Shown here piece after piece: positions 1-18,915 of a stretch of 64,000 nucleotides of DNA; position 1 is the stretch's first letter; every line of letters starts with the position of its first letter. The stretch is from NCBI RefSeq assembly GCF_963855985.1, contig NC_087106.1, positions 6,245,001-6,309,000 on the forward strand, given 5' to 3'. This DNA comes from Ostrinia nubilalis (taxonomy: Eukaryota; Arthropoda; Insecta; Lepidoptera; Crambidae). The translations under genes were made by a program, and so were the position numbers. The notes beneath the pieces are model-generated. The model was not told the origin of the DNA and searched no databases. It worked only from the letters and a program-made list of their open reading frames with translations.

Positions 1-889
1 GTTAAATCTGTAATAAGATCGTAATAATCATTACCATAACAATAACCCTTATCTTAAACCATCGGAAACCAAACTGTCCATTACAACTGTAATTACACAC
101 AACTGACACTCTTAATCGTCGAATTAAATCTTGCGTTAGAAAAAACACATTAATATTCATTATGGGTCTCGATAGTGTTATTACATTCGATGCCCCTCCC
201 TTAACAAAAAGGAACAAGGATGCCGTTTAATTCACAATAGTGTGGACGCCGCATAAAATTATAATAAATATCTAGAGCGAGATGGTTGTGGAAATGTAGT
301 AGAGTGAGGGGGACGGGTAGCGGTCATTCTTCGCGCAGCCGATGTAAGGCCGCGTCGACACATTCGTAAATCGCATAGGTGACAATGCAGTGACATCTCG
401 TGGGGCTATTAGATGTCGAGTGTTGGGGAATCACACTTTTGTGGCGATACGTAATAAGTCATAACTCATGTGTTAACTGAGAGGGTATCGCCGATCGAAG
501 CGCATTATGCTCGGTTGGATTATTTCGCGAGGGGACCGTGTCACAGTTTCATCTGTGAAATTATTGCAGTTGCAAAAGATGAGCGTTACGGTAATTTAAA
601 TGTTTATTAAAGTTAAATCGTGGATATTATTTAGTGTAGTGCCATTGCTTTTGTCACTTAAATAATTAAGTATCTGACGAGCAGTTACCTATATGAATTT
701 GTAACATTAATTATTGTATCACTTTTCTTGTATAATAAGAAAATAACTAACATAATATGTTACTGCAAAAAATAACAAGTTTTGCTACGTGATTTCGTAG
801 CACGCTACGCCGTAGTTGCTTCTCTATACAGTGTGACATAAAAATGTACGATGTATCACGCTTACGGTTTATACGTTAGGTAAATTTTT

Positions 890-946
890 AAATTCATAAA
901 GCTTTGATCTCTATCTCTCTTAGATAAAGAAAGCTTTATGAATAGT
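890..946. repeat. short hairpin TTCATAAAGCTTT
   Basis: TTCATAAAGCTTT and AAAGCTTTATGAA are separated by about 28 bases (GATCTCTATCTCTCTTAGATAAAG region). No mature small RNA can be assigned. Confidence 0.5.
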
Positions 947-2096
947 TTAAGGTTTTGGGGGGTAAAGTCGCACCTTTTATTAAAATAAATGAATTTGATA
1001 ACTTTAAAAAGTGTTACAATTCAAATCAAACTTGTTTATAATGTCCTGCCGTACTAAAAGATGCGTGCTTTAGGTATAGTAAAGCCTGTAGCATTTATTT
1101 CTACGTTCACATTAGATACCCAAGTGATACTTGGTTTAGTAGGTAGCATTAATATGTACATTAATAGTGTGAGTACATCTGTACATCACAGCTCAGCTGT
1201 GTTCTAAGCGCGGGCATCCCAAGCACGATTGGAATGCTACTAATACCTAGATTGCGTAATGAATGGCCAGTCGGGCATTTGGCGTCGCGTGCGCGGTTAG
1301 CGAAATGCTAACATCGCTTTGTGTGATATGATTTTGGTTTAGATCTGAAGCACATGTATACTAATTAAAATATTAACGTAATTTTCTGTTGGATTATTTA
1401 TTTGTTAAATTGTCACTTCTAAATCGCTGAAACATTAGGAATTTTGCGATTGAGAAGAGATTAAATATGAAATATTTTCCATACATTTTGTCAAAAACGA
1501 AAAGGCATTTATGCGCAAAATATTGTGTTTGACTCTCTCTCTGTTTGATAGATTATTTTAAAATGAATTGAGATTTAATCTGGCATGCATGAAAACTTTA
1601 ATAGCTATGTCTTTTCATTACTACTCGAGAGACAAGTTTTACCCCAAATAACCACGGTGGTGAATTTACTTACAGTTTTATTTAAGATCGTACATAGTTC
1701 ATCAATTAAATCTGCAGAACTACTTTCCAAATAACAGAATCATTCCAATCACTTAGGACTAAAACTAAACCTTCTCATCAAACAAGACATGAACGAAGCA
1801 ACGTTCCCAAGCATAGCTTTCTCTAATGTAAATCTCGCGTAGTGGATTAAAACCGGCAAAACGCGCGACATATGTCGACTAACACCCTACTCCACCCCTA
1901 ACGGGATGAGCAGTTTAGAGCAAACAACTTTGTTATGCGTAATTTGATCAGGACTGCGCATGTTTTAAAACTGCATTTGATTTGGGCTTTGAATTTGAAT
2001 TTAGAATCAAAAGATGATAATTATGATAAAGTCGAGTAGGGTATAATTGTAGAATGCGTTGCATAATGTGTCTAACTAGGTAGTTGTCATTTTTTA

Positions 2097-2218
2097 GGCT
2101 GGGTTGCACTGCACCTCTTACTTTAACTTTGAAAAACGTCAAAAATCTGTCAAACTCCATACAAAAAGCACCGGTTATAGTCATAGTTACTGACAAATTT
2201 AGGTGGTGCAACTCAGCC
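2097..2218. mobile_element. MITE family A copy 1 (GGCTGAGTTGCACCA ends, TTA duplication)
   Basis: 122-bp element with inverted ends GGCTGGGTTGCAC and GTGCAACTCAGCC flanked by TTA. The core contains AACGTCAAAAATCTGTCAAA and CACCGGTTAT. Confidence 0.85.
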
Positions 2219-2525
2219 TTAGAGTCGTCTATACATTTTCATTGTAAGAACTCGAAACACTAATACCTACCTAAATACCTATTGAGAGCACGCGGCTACT
2301 TAATATCGCGAAAGCAGGGGATGAAAGCTTGTATGGGAAATCGATCATTTCTCAAGTAGATAAGGGATGATACGCATCATGATAAAATTTAAGTAGTAGT
2401 GTTTTAAATCGGGAACCGATTTTTTGCTTTTCTGAAAACATTGAAGATGATTCACTCACATTTACATGGCACTGTTTCAAGTCTGTAAATCGCAAATCTG
2501 TATCGTCTATGTAGATACACAAATC

Positions 2526-2677
2526 GCCCGTCTTCACAAATATTACTATGAGGTCTTACAGTGCGCGTAGACGCACAGGGTGACACACACGAACCAATCA
2601 CAGAGCTCTATTCAACGCTGTGCGTTCGATTTGCTGCTTCACATAGGGAGCAGCAAGCATCATTTGTGAATACGGCG
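2526..2677. mobile_element. MITE family B copy 1 (GCCCGTATTCACAAA ends)
   Basis: Left GCCCGTCTTCACAAATATTA and right TTTGTGAATACGGCG. The core GAACCAATCACAGAGCTCTA and CAACGCTGTGCGTTCGATTT is shared with the copies at 26605 and 61041. Confidence 0.8.
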
Positions 2678-3256
2678 TATGCTTCACCTTATGCATCTTA
2701 CGTGATTGTAAAAGATGCTATTATGTAACAAAATGTATAATCTACGCTGTCGACTGTACTTTTCCCAGTTCCCATACATTTATCTAAGGCCACCAAAATC
2801 GGCCCACAAGGCATTCTTACCCTCTCACTCCGGTGAACATCAAACGCAGTCATAATCAGACTAGGCTTTCTTTGATAAGCGAAATTAGCGTCTCGGGGAA
2901 TTTAATTTGTCTTCAAAGTTGCGTACTTGGGACTTCTTTGAACAAGTACTAATTCTCTGTGATGCCACAATTTAGCATTTCAAAGATACAAAGAGGGTCT
3001 GTTTACAGTTGCCGAGACGTTCTTGTAGTTTTCTTGGAATAAGAGCGCGAAGCTCTGTGGTAGGTAGTAAATCATTTAGCAGCTAAATGGCAAAATTTTA
3101 GCTGTTCAATATTTATTCTTTAAAGTAAAAACGTACCTTTTTAGGTGAATTTAACGTTGTTGAAAAAAAAAAAGAACAAGTATTTGTACTTGTTTTTCTC
3201 AACACCAGCTATGTGATGTCCATAAGTAGGTGTAATAATTAACTTTAAAAAAAAAT

Positions 3257-3665
3257 AAAACCGACTTCAAATGCGTGAACACAAAAAAAAACTAAAAATT
3301 AAAAATATTGCGTATAAAAAAGTTCATCCCCAATTTTCCACCCTTGGAGGTGAAATATTTTCTTCAAATTCGCATGAAACCACCCTTTTGATAATACCTA
3401 TTCAACAAAAAAATAATCGTTCAAATTGATTTATAATCGGCGGAGATATTGCGTATAAAAAAGTTCATCCCCAATTTTCCACCCTTGGGGGTTGTTTTTT
3501 CTATTATTAAATTTAAATAGGACCACCCTTGAGGTATTACCTATACGCCGAAAAAAGATTTGTTCAAATTGGTTCATAATTGGCGGAGTTATCGCGTAAC
3601 AAACATAGAAAAAAAAACATACGGGTCGAATTGAGAACCTCCTCCTTTTTTGGAGTCGGTTGAAA
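3257..3665. repeat. ACCGACTTC-family repeat
   Basis: Starts AAACCGACTTCAAATGCG and ends CCTTTTTTGGAGTCGGTTGA. Inside, a block ATTGCGTATAAAAAAGTTCA (to the CCACCCTTGG box) occurs twice, at 3307 and 3448. Confidence 0.75.
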
Positions 3666-4416
3666 AGCTCGTTGGGACATAAGCGATCTGAAAATGGCCT
3701 TTTACAGGACACTAATACAAATTATTATTTAGCAATACATGAATCCTGAAAATTCTAATGATAGTTCTTAATGACAGTTTATTGGTAGTGTAATGTACCC
3801 TACACTTACATGATAGAAGAACGCCATAGAGTAGGAACTGCCTGACTTCAAAATCCCCCCTTCATATTACAAACTGATGGATCAATTTGCTGTGGCAATA
3901 AGCTAAATCCAGATTTAATATGGCGCCCCATGCTGCGAACAACTTGTTATAATTACTATCTTATCCGATACAAGATCTTATCGCCATTTAATACACCGTG
4001 TAGGGGGTGGGTATGGACAGCAAATAAATGTATTGTTCAATTTTCGCGTATAAAAAGAGTTTTTGTTGACAAACTTTGTACCACAAGGGTCATAGTGAAA
4101 GTATGAATGTGGCAATGGAATTAATGTAAATGATAAAGCATTTGTTAGTGCACCTGTGCAAGTAATGGTTGCAAATTCGGTTAGTGATAAAATCATTTGG
4201 AGATAAATGATGATACCAAATGTTAGATGATGTTATGTACCTATGCTTATTGTAGGTAAGCTTCAGTAAGCTTGGTCATGAAAGACGGAAGCAGAAGGTG
4301 AGGTAATTACGAGCTGCAAAATTAATATTTAGTTGATTTGAAATCAATAGGTATACATAATAATGTGTGGCGTCACACACATCTGCTATACTAAATCTAC
4401 AAGAAAACTCTATTAA

Positions 4417-4444
4417 GAAAGAAAGAAAGAAAGAAAGAAAGAAA
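4417..4444. repeat. GAAA microsatellite
   Basis: Seven AAAG-type units in a row. A CTTT tract of similar kind occurs at 37010-37028. Confidence 0.9.
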
Positions 4445-5767
4445 ATCTTTATTTGACAACAACAATAGTAGAAAATAGATACATTCATTTTAGAACACAA
4501 ACATCAAAAAGGAGAAAGAAAAAAGGAAAAAATAATAATAAAGTTGTCAAAAAGGCCACCCACTCAGTAACGTCTTGGCCCGTTGACCAAGACACTGATT
4601 TTCAGTGGGCGCCTTTTTGTACGTAGGGGCATTCAATTATACAAAATAAACAACAAAAAAAAAAATTGCATTAAATAATTATAAATTTAATGCAATTTTT
4701 TGCTATTAGAGCTCATATTTAAAAATCAATCAATTAATGTCAATTTATTGGTGGTGTAACTCCCAATTATTACACATAATCTGGTGTATGTTGATGATTC
4801 GGCATTTTAATCTGTCTTTTATGGTGTCTGTACGAGGGATGAGTGTAGAGTTGATTCGGGAGGAGGACCCGGGATTAGAACACATACGCAATTTGTACTG
4901 TTTGGGAACGTAGGAGAGCCAAGTGGTTAATTCCGAAAATGTTTGCAAATATGGCTTTTAGTTTTGTTAACATTTTATTATGTAAACTGAATGATGATTA
5001 ATTATTAACCAAAATATTTTTAGTTTTAGTTAGTTACCTCTTTACGGTTTTATAATGTTCTTTTCACGCCCCGATACAATTCTACCAACACGACTTTGGG
5101 GTAGTTTGACCCAATGTTGAAAAGAAGCACCACCGATAGCAGCTCGCCATTGATTGTCAAATTCGTTAGGTATAAGATATTCATAAACTAGTTATTACTT
5201 ATTGAATTTTGTATATTATGTTTTATTTGACACAATAAAACTTCCATCAGGTGTCCAAAACTCTATCACCAGCACGTGCATAAGAAAATCCGCGTGAAAT
5301 CACGCTCAAAAATATCGCCAGCAAAAAATAATAAAACACTCCATAACGGTGCTAAAACTCGTTCTTAACTATAATGAAATACATAATAATACAAAAATTG
5401 CGTGCGCCGGCTTACGCGCACGTGTTGGCTCACTTACTTGCGCTTGAGTGGCGCCCCCAAACTTTTAACGTTGTTTAAAGAACAGTTATTTGGTATAATG
5501 CGAACATATTTTGCTGATCGGAGATTTTTTAAACTGTCATAGCTGATATTGCACTTCAAAAATTAGAATGGAAAAGGAAAGTAGATAGTCTTTGATATGA
5601 AAGTAAGTGACTTTGGCCTATGCTTATTGCTTAGGTATGTTTAAATCTATTGAAATTATTTCCGGAAAATCTAGTCGAGAATCGGAAACAGCATCTTATT
5701 TTGTTGTTAGGAGTAATTTTGGAAATTTATGTCGTCTGTACGTACATAGGGCTGAGAAAATGTATAA

Positions 5768-5931
5768 GGGCCCTCGCCCACGGAGACTTTTTGTCGCGCG
5801 TTTCGTAAACAAGCGATAGCATCGTAGTTGCATTTGCAACGCACTACAGAAGTGATACCAAGGCGCTACCTACTGACGCGTTACAGCAGCGTGACTGCAT
5901 CGCTACAAAAAGTCGCCGTGGGCGAGGGCCC
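5768..5931. mobile_element. MITE with GGGCCCTCGCCCACGG ends, TAA duplication
   Basis: Inverted ends GGGCCCTCGCCCACGG(A/C)GACTTT on both sides, flanked by TAA (5765-5767 and 5932-5934). Length 164 bp. Confidence 0.88.
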
Positions 5932-8900
5932 TAATGGTTTGTTTTTCATTTTCATCTTGACTTTCACTGCTTATGGTTTTTCCAAATTAGGTACTAAGCC
6001 TATTACAGTCTATACAGAAAATTAGTTGCTTTTTTAAATGTAAAAGTAGAGCGTAGCGAAATAGTTAATCAAACTTAACGACTTGGATTTAATTTCCAAG
6101 TTCATAATGTTTAGACACATAATAAGTGTTTGTGTTCATTGCTTGGGTGTACATTAAAGGTCTCCACTCAGTAGCCACTTATTTTTATAACTAATCCAGA
6201 GTCGCAACAAACGCAATATGCAAAATAAACGTCCCCGGGCGAAGTTGCGAGTGACAACAGAATTAACCACTCGTGACGGACAACTGCATTTGCTCTTCCG
6301 ATTACACTCGACATCAATGTAAGCCTTAAATCCTCAGAATTGTGGTATTAATTTCTCTCCAACACTTCTTAGTTTTGAGTAACTTTCATAGTTTCGCAAT
6401 CCAATTAATAAGCTGACCTAAATTTTGGGTGTTACGGTTTGCATTTGCTTGCGGACGGATGTGACTTTTCTTTGAATTTTCTGTTAGAAGAAAATGTGTT
6501 TTTGTGTGAGGGGATAGAGTAGGTTTTGCGTTGTGTGCGGCGTGATAGGGTAGATGCGACTATCTCGGCCACGCTCGGGCCACGTGCGCGCCACGCGTCG
6601 CGTCCGATAATCTTCTTTGGCGCAGTCCTTTGTTACAATTTGTTGCTGCGATGCTAGATAGAGCCCGTGAGATCCGTCGATATGATTCGTAATGATATTT
6701 TAAATCGGCGCACTGAACGGGCTGTTTATTGACGCGATTATTGAGATACGATCTCGATTGTTTGGGAATTTATATTAAAACAACCTACATCACCCTTATT
6801 AGGTTATTATTGCCATCCAAGTTTAAACAAACTTGACATAATAGAAATTTTAATCAGTTTAATATTTAGACGATACAACACTGAAAATGAATGTGGGACT
6901 CCTGTTCATTTTCTCTTCTTTCTTAGCTAGTATTTTTTACGTGATTTTAAAACACTTTGTTTTTTAGGCCCCCACTATAAATACAACATGTATGGTTTTT
7001 CGATGTATTGTTGTTTCTCGTTCACTACTCGTATCCAGGCGCTTCTCGCAAACTTCACTAGGTCATAGGTCCACCGAGTGGGGTCTGCCTACACTAAGTT
7101 TTCTGGGGACTACATCAGGGGTCAGTTTTACGTGCAAGGAGATTGACATTTATTACGTCTATATCAATAAAATATCCGACCTCTAGTCCCAGCATTCGTC
7201 ACAGCATCGGGACGTCACCCAGCCCCGGTCTGCCAAAAAAATGGTCCCGCGCCCGTCAGCGCTAAGTGACAAGAAAATATCGCGACACAATGAAATAAAG
7301 TTGTCATCCCCAGCCCGGAGCGTGCTAAATGCATTAATTTGCCCTGGATTTAGTGGCCCGGAAGTGATTTGCAACGGGAACGCATGTTCTATGCGATATG
7401 ACCCTGCCGCAACTACGAGCATGCACCCTCTTACCGCACTTTCTTTATTTTAACCGAAATTAAACTTTGTTACGATAACCACTGGTTATAGTATCGAATG
7501 GATTTGAAAAGGTAGGGACGTATGAATAGTTATTAGGGTTGGCGTAACTAGTTTTAGTTAAGGATCGTTACAGTAAGTAAAGGCTTAACGGTTAAGTCGT
7601 TATTGTTACACTTTTGAAGTATTAAATTAGCTGCTTCCATATTATTATTTTTCTAAGACACTGATTATACTTACCTATAAAAATCATAAAACAAAGTGTG
7701 GCATCTCTCTATCAACAAATCGACTAAAACGTATTTTTAACAGCTTCTCTATTTTGTAATTTGTTATGCTACCTGCGAGAAAATTAGGTTTAAAATGACA
7801 TCATTGTTTATTCTTATTTCATCATGATCGTGATCGTATTATATCATGATATTAAATGATACTAGAAAACCTTCCTTTGGTTGACAAATCCATCAACCAG
7901 TCTATATCAAAATTGATCCTGAAAATTCATTTTCCTAGCTCGATCCCATCCATTAGTGTACAGCCGCGCTCAAAAACTCATACCCTTTATACTTTAAAAT
8001 CTTTCGCGCTTCTTTAGGGGTAAATATGCGGATAAACGTTAATATTCCCGCGAAGGAAGGGTTCCGTGACTTTGAATTGGAATAAAATTATGCAGGTTAT
8101 TTGCATAATTTTATTTATTAAAACTTTGTTACAGTTTGTGTAGACTGTAGGTAGGTATTTGAACGTTCCCTAATACCAGTTAGTCCAGTTTAGTTTTAGT
8201 AGCTGTCGACATCGAGTTTTAGTCCGTTCTTAACTATTTTAGATAAACAAGAAGATTTCGATCTTCGTTTACAGTGATACAATTTAAGATTATATTAAGA
8301 TCCGTGCAATTATTATTTATAAGTTATCCTCCGGTCTTTTTGTATCAATGCATTAAACTTTAGTATTAATTTATTTATACCACTCGAGTGCTTAGTTTAA
8401 TCTAGGAATTTTAAACATTCGGACTTTTGATTTAAATTTAGGTCCTCAGACTGACAATAAATGTTTAAAATGTCGCATTTGAGACCTATTGTTCCTAATT
8501 TTAATCCGATATAAGATTTTTTGTGCAACTGTACACACACATTATCATCGGGGTTTTCACTCATCGCTCGTAATGAAATCAGACGGGGCGCAGACGTTAA
8601 TATATTCAACCTCTTCACAACCCTTAAAACAATATAAGTGCCTCTACATATCGTAAACACAGACAGATACCGCCATATATGATGTATATCAACACACAGG
8701 GTTGTCAGATGGAGAACAATGTGTTACATGTATATTTTTTGCAAATAATGAAAGTGACTAAAGTCTACATACAAGGACACGTAAATCAAATGTTATTTTA
8801 GTGAGCCCGAATATGTGTTGTTAATTATGTCAGTGTGTCTTAATTAAGTCAAGACTTCTTTAGCCTTCCTAAGTTAGCATTGTCAATCTGCTTGAGGCAA

Positions 8901-10439
8901 AAAATATAATATCGTGACCTAGGAAAAAGAGTTCTGCAACAATATCTAGTTAGATATTATAGGAATTACAGGCTGAACCTTGCGGTTTATGATTTTACGA
9001 ATAATTCTTAGAAACTTATATTATATCCTTGCCGTTATTAATTTAAGCAGCAACCCTACCGCGCTCATCCCTCACCTGTTTATGTAGGTACATAAGCGCC
9101 CCAAGCTCCCCGCTGATAACTTAAAGACTTTATCCACTGTACAGGAATTTTTACGGTAACAAAAGCCTTCATATTTTCTTTATTCATGCCGTGTCAAAAT
9201 CGCCCGCTCTCCCCCTCGGAGACGAAAAAAGAGATAACCGACTAACTCTTTCGCACTCATTACAATTGGGTATGGCCGTCTCGTTTCTAGATTTCCCTCT
9301 GTTTCGGTTTTATGTTTTTCGCCGATATCTTCGGTGAATACTTGGCGTTCTTTTTAAATGTCACAGACAGGATGATGGCGCGTGGTTCTAATTAATTTAT
9401 GTCCAAAGACATAGTAAAAGGGTGTTTAATATCCCTTAAGGCGAATCGTAAAGTAGACGTTTTTGTAGAGTCACGGTTATTCAGCTTTCGGTACGTTAAT
9501 TTTTATTGGAGCTCTTAAAATGCCTGAGATATTTTGAGATTTTTAGTTGTTATGCCAATGTTCAGACTTTATCTTAAAATAAGCATGTCTTCGTAATAAA
9601 AAGATAGAGAAGAAGTTTCTAGTAACGCGGTAACTTTATTTTATCACATTTCTTACATCACCCGTATGGTCGACAGCATATCAGACTTTATTTTACATTT
9701 TTGTTGCAAAATAGCTCCTTCTACAACTAAATAAGATACCCCAGTGTTTAATTTGATGTGCTATCAGACTATAAAATAAATAATTACGTCACGCTTTTAA
9801 GGTAGGATAGAGAACCATACTCACACTTGACATATAATAAGTAGCATAGATAAGCTTATTCGAAGCTTAAAGCTTCAACCTAAACTTAAGTCTCAAAAAC
9901 CTTTATAGGGACTACTCAATACACTCTACAGAGCTCAAAAAATCCATTGAAAAAACATCACCCTGTGCAAAGAAAGACGTATCGACGACTAAAGGATGTC
10001 CCAGAAGGGAGCGGCCCCGTATTCAAAAAGGGGAAAAAATGAAGAAAAAAGTTATAACGTCATATTGTTTTGCCACGAAGGGGTGGGGAGGCTGTATAGT
10101 GGCGCGATAAGACGAACATATACCGCTATAGCTGCTATAGATACGGCATCTATTGTGTTTTACTGCTTTGCTTTTATGTGCATATACTTTTAAAAAGGTG
10201 TTTCGCGGATGACGACGAAGGATTTCCGATAAAACGGTGTCATTTTAGTGCGTGATAAAAAAACTATTCGGCATTTTACGTAACCGTCATAAAGTTGTCG
10301 CTGTAATCGCATTATGCTGTGTACTTACGCCTTTTTACGTCTATTTAATTGATGCAAGTTTAAGTTTTGATTCGTCCAATAGCAGATAACGGTGGTCTCT
10401 AAAAGCCTGTAAATATATTTTAATGAAGAGATGGCAAAT

Positions 10440-10661
10440 TTTGTTATACAGCCATAACTACCCGTGGAAATAATTTGAAAATAACCTACATAAGCCAAAG
10501 GTTACTGACTGACTCAATGATCACAAAATCTCAGAAACTACAAGTGCTAGGAGTCTCAAATTTTGCATGGAACCATTTAGATCGGTGCTCACTAAGACGG
10601 GATTTTGACCCTAAGGGGGTAAAACGGAGTCCATGCGCACGAAGTCGAAGGCGGCCGCTAG
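10440..10661 (+). mobile_element. Helitron-type non-autonomous end 1
   Basis: Ends GAAGTCGAAGGCGGCCGCTAG with T following. The interior TCAGAAACTACAAGTGCTAG and GGGGGTAAAACGGAGTCCA is shared with copies ending at 26403 and 41595. CTAG termini and lack of inverted ends fit lepidopteran Helitrons. Confidence 0.6.
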
Positions 10662-10799
10662 TATTAATATAACCACTAGAGATCCAAATTCGTACGCTCT
10701 CTTTTGAAGACCATTGTGGTCTCCGGTTAGTTAAGGTCAGAAGAGGACACTGTAATGAATGAAACTTTCACCTAAGCTGCACAGTAATAGTAACAATCA

Positions 10800-16291
<5,492 letters not shown>

Positions 16292-16334
16292 CTGCGGGTA
16301 AGTGGGATTTATTTAAAGTCAGAAATATCGATTG

Positions 16335-16405
16335 CTTGAGGTGGAAAGTGAACCCACGACCATTCCTGTGCCAGCTTACTGCTCTGATCACTGAGCTACG
16401 GAAAT
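16335..16405 (-). mobile_element. tRNA-like SINE fragment
   Basis: On the minus strand TAGCTCAGTGATCAGAGC (A box) and CGTGGGTTCACTTTCCACCT (B-box side) are seen. It lies in the eyeless intron just upstream of the N-terminal exon. Confidence 0.45.
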
Positions 16406-17363
16406 ATTGGGTAAACTCGTCGTTTATCTCGTCTTGAGCTAGCTTTCTTTAATGTCCGGCCGGGCAGAAATTGAAATGATGAATTTTAATTTCTGTGATA
16501 GGTCTGGGTGTTACTACATTGAACGTGTTACTACACTGATATATTTACAAAAAAAAAAGTATTTCAGTATGTTTGTCCGTATCCGTTGTCTAGTACCCAT
16601 AGTACAAGCTTTGCTTAGTTTGGGACTAAAAGCAAAATGTGCAAAATGTCCCAAGGATATTTATTTATTTATTTTAATTGGTTAAAAACCATACTGTTAT
16701 GTGAAATAATGTGGGTATAAATAACCTAAACGGAAAATTACGTATTTTCTACATCTTAAATATACTTTTGGTACTTTAACTAGGAAACTTTATATTTTTG
16801 GAAATTTTGATAGTTAAAAATTATTTCGATATTTTTTCCTAAAAATATAAAACTGTATTATTTAGAAACTTACTACTTAAACATTATAAGACCATGCATT
16901 TATGATTTATCTCAAAAATAAAAGTGAGATACCGGCAAAGAGTTTCCTCGGAAGACCAAAATTCGAGATCCATGGTACATTTTTACACCCTGTATACATT
17001 GAAATTATTCGGAAATAAAACTTAATAATAAGCGGAATAAATATTACCGGTATTACCGAACCAAGTAATTAACGACGAACCGATATTTTATTAATTTAAT
17101 TTAATTCAACGAATGTTCATTGAAATATGAACGAGTGCAATTTGTAATAATTTTATTTTGTAGCACGAAATACGCTTTATGATTGCTGGGAAAACGTATT
17201 GTATTATATTTTATTAAATGAATTAATTCGAGCGCACAAGTGTGTACAGTACTGGTTTTTGACCGCGGATTCGCTCGCGTTTAATTCGGTCTGACACGAA
17301 AAAAAGGGTTTTTTTCGTAGGAAGATTTTGCGATTAATAAACAATTAATTCCCAGATAAAACG

Positions 17364-17725
17364 TACAGGTTGTTAATTTGCATCCTTGCCATATTTAAAG
17401 AAATAAAAGTACAATACATATTATTTTAGATAAAGAAGAGACTCCCGTAAAGAAAGCACACTGAGTTTTTAGTAAATTTAGTTTTGCAATACAAATAGAA
17501 GTAAACCAATTTTGTCTCGCACATTCAACGGGCGCAATTGGAATAAACAGTGGGCGGCTTTTTACAAAAGTGTCATAAATAAAAAAAACTCCACTAGATA
17601 TTTAAAAATAAAGAAGATTGTCGATAAAGTAAAAATTAAATACTTAAGTTGAAAAAACTAAATTTTAGGGCATTGTTTTTTTACTGATTTGTGTGATATG
17701 AAGAATGCAAAGTAACACCGTGTAT
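17364..17725. mobile_element. internally deleted relative of the Tc1/mariner-like element
   Basis: Starts TACAGGTTGTTAATTTGCAT and ends ATGCAAAGTAACACCGTGTA. Interior blocks (GAGACTCCC...AGAAAGCACACTGAG and GATTGTCGATAAA) match both ends of the element at 56631-57888, with the central transposase region missing. Confidence 0.75.
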
Positions 17726-18061
17726 AAAGAAAAGTAGATCTATACTAGATATCAAGACATATAAATATTCAAAGCCCTTAGAAGCTCAATTCGTTTACAG
17801 TCGACTTTGAAATTAATCGACTCATCAAGAAGTAACTTATGTAAATGACGTCAAGTACACTATTGGCTCATAAATTTTTTTGAAAATGCACACAAACAGT
17901 CAAGTTTTGATATCGGTGCAGGTTTCTAATTAAAGTGCCCAGTCAAATAAATTGTAGGTAAGTATTTAGTTAATATAAATAATAGTCAATTATTGTTCCT
18001 CTAGCTAGTTATTGATAGTTGATAGATAGTAGTAACATAATCATACTTAGGGGAATGATTT

Positions 18062-18190
18062 ATATTTTTGTAACAACTCAAAAACTACTGGACAGGCTTC
18101 AAAATTCTTTCACCATTAGAGCCACATTATAGTACCTAAGCAAAGCAAACCACAGAAATTCACGCAGGTGAATCTGCGGGTAAAAGCTAG
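18062..18190 (+). mobile_element. Helitron-type fragment 5' of the secreted-protein gene
   Basis: CTTCAAAATTCTTTCACCAT...TTCACGCAGGTGAATCTGCG and terminal GGTAAAAGCTAG. Confidence 0.5.
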
Positions 18191-18203
18191 TGAAGTATAA
18201 TTG

Positions 18204-18349
18204 TTGCAATTCACGAAGGCGAGTGAGATTTACAGTGTGGTGTCTCGCTACTGTTTGTTTTTCAAACGTTTTGATAGACATACTTATTACACTATCGTTA
18301 TGTGCATGTACACACACAAGTAAAGCTCACTCGCCTTCGTGAGTTGCAA
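18204..18349. mobile_element. MITE family C copy 1 (TTCACGAAGGCGAGTGA ends)
   Basis: Left TTGCAATTCACGAAGGCGAG and right CTCGCCTTCGTGAGTTGCAA. The core CACTATCGTTATGTGCATGT is shared with the copy at 27544. Confidence 0.8.
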
Positions 18350-18385
18350 GAACTATGTTTATATTAAAGGCAAATGTCTCATAAA

Positions 18386-18613
18386 TACAGGGTGTTGATT
18401 TCACCCATCGAGCTACGCGGATCATGTCGGATAGCCTTATGAAGCCCCACGTAAAGTAGGTAATGTAAATATGTAGTAATTTTTCTTCGATTAACTAAAG
18501 TTAAAGTTCGTTTTGAATTTTTTTCGAAGTAATTTTTTTTACTGATTCGTGATCAGAATAAGCTACTTAATCAACTCCCTAAATATGGCGAGGATTGAAA
18601 TCAACACCCTGTA
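18386..18613. mobile_element. MITE with TACAGGGTGTTGATTTCA ends
   Basis: The right end TGAAATCAACACCCTGTA is the exact inverse of the left. It sits immediately 5' of the secreted-protein gene. Confidence 0.82.
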
Positions 18614-18776
18614 TAAATGTTACATTATTTAAAAATCTAGTCAACATTTCCATACGTATTCTTTTGTGTGTGCGTGCACAAAAATAATTCAACAACATGG
18701 TTAATCTGAATTAAATTTCGCCGATGCGTTCATGCGTTAGAGCGCCAATCCATTCGCATAGTTGTTTTTGAAAAAC

Positions 18777-18915
18777 ATGTGTGAAACCCGTTGCGATGGA
18801 CTGAGAGTTGCTTATTTAGTATTTGGTTTATTATATGTGGATAATGTGTTGGGATTTGTTAATGATGAGCTGGTGAATGAACTGTATACGATGTATAGAG
18901 ACGCTGTGAACAGTG
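18777..18915 (+). CDS. unknown secreted protein, exon 1 (signal peptide)
   Basis: ATG at 18777 with an in-frame TAG upstream at 18759. It encodes MCETRCDGLRVAYLVFGLLY then VDNVLGFVNDELVNELYTMY and RDAVNS. The donor AGTG then GTAACT leaves one base (G), completed by AA at 19270 to Glu. Confidence 0.8.

Larger units (their letters stand above)
1..10439. other. probable eyeless intron and repeats, no gene recognised
   Basis: Apart from the repeats listed at 890, 2097, 2526, 3257, 4417 and 5768, both strands show only short unsupported open frames. GC-richer islands near 300-540, 5400-5470 and 6530-6610 might be regulatory but carry no motif I can name. The missing eyeless RED-end and homeodomain exons were looked for on the minus strand and not found. 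Confidence 0.5.
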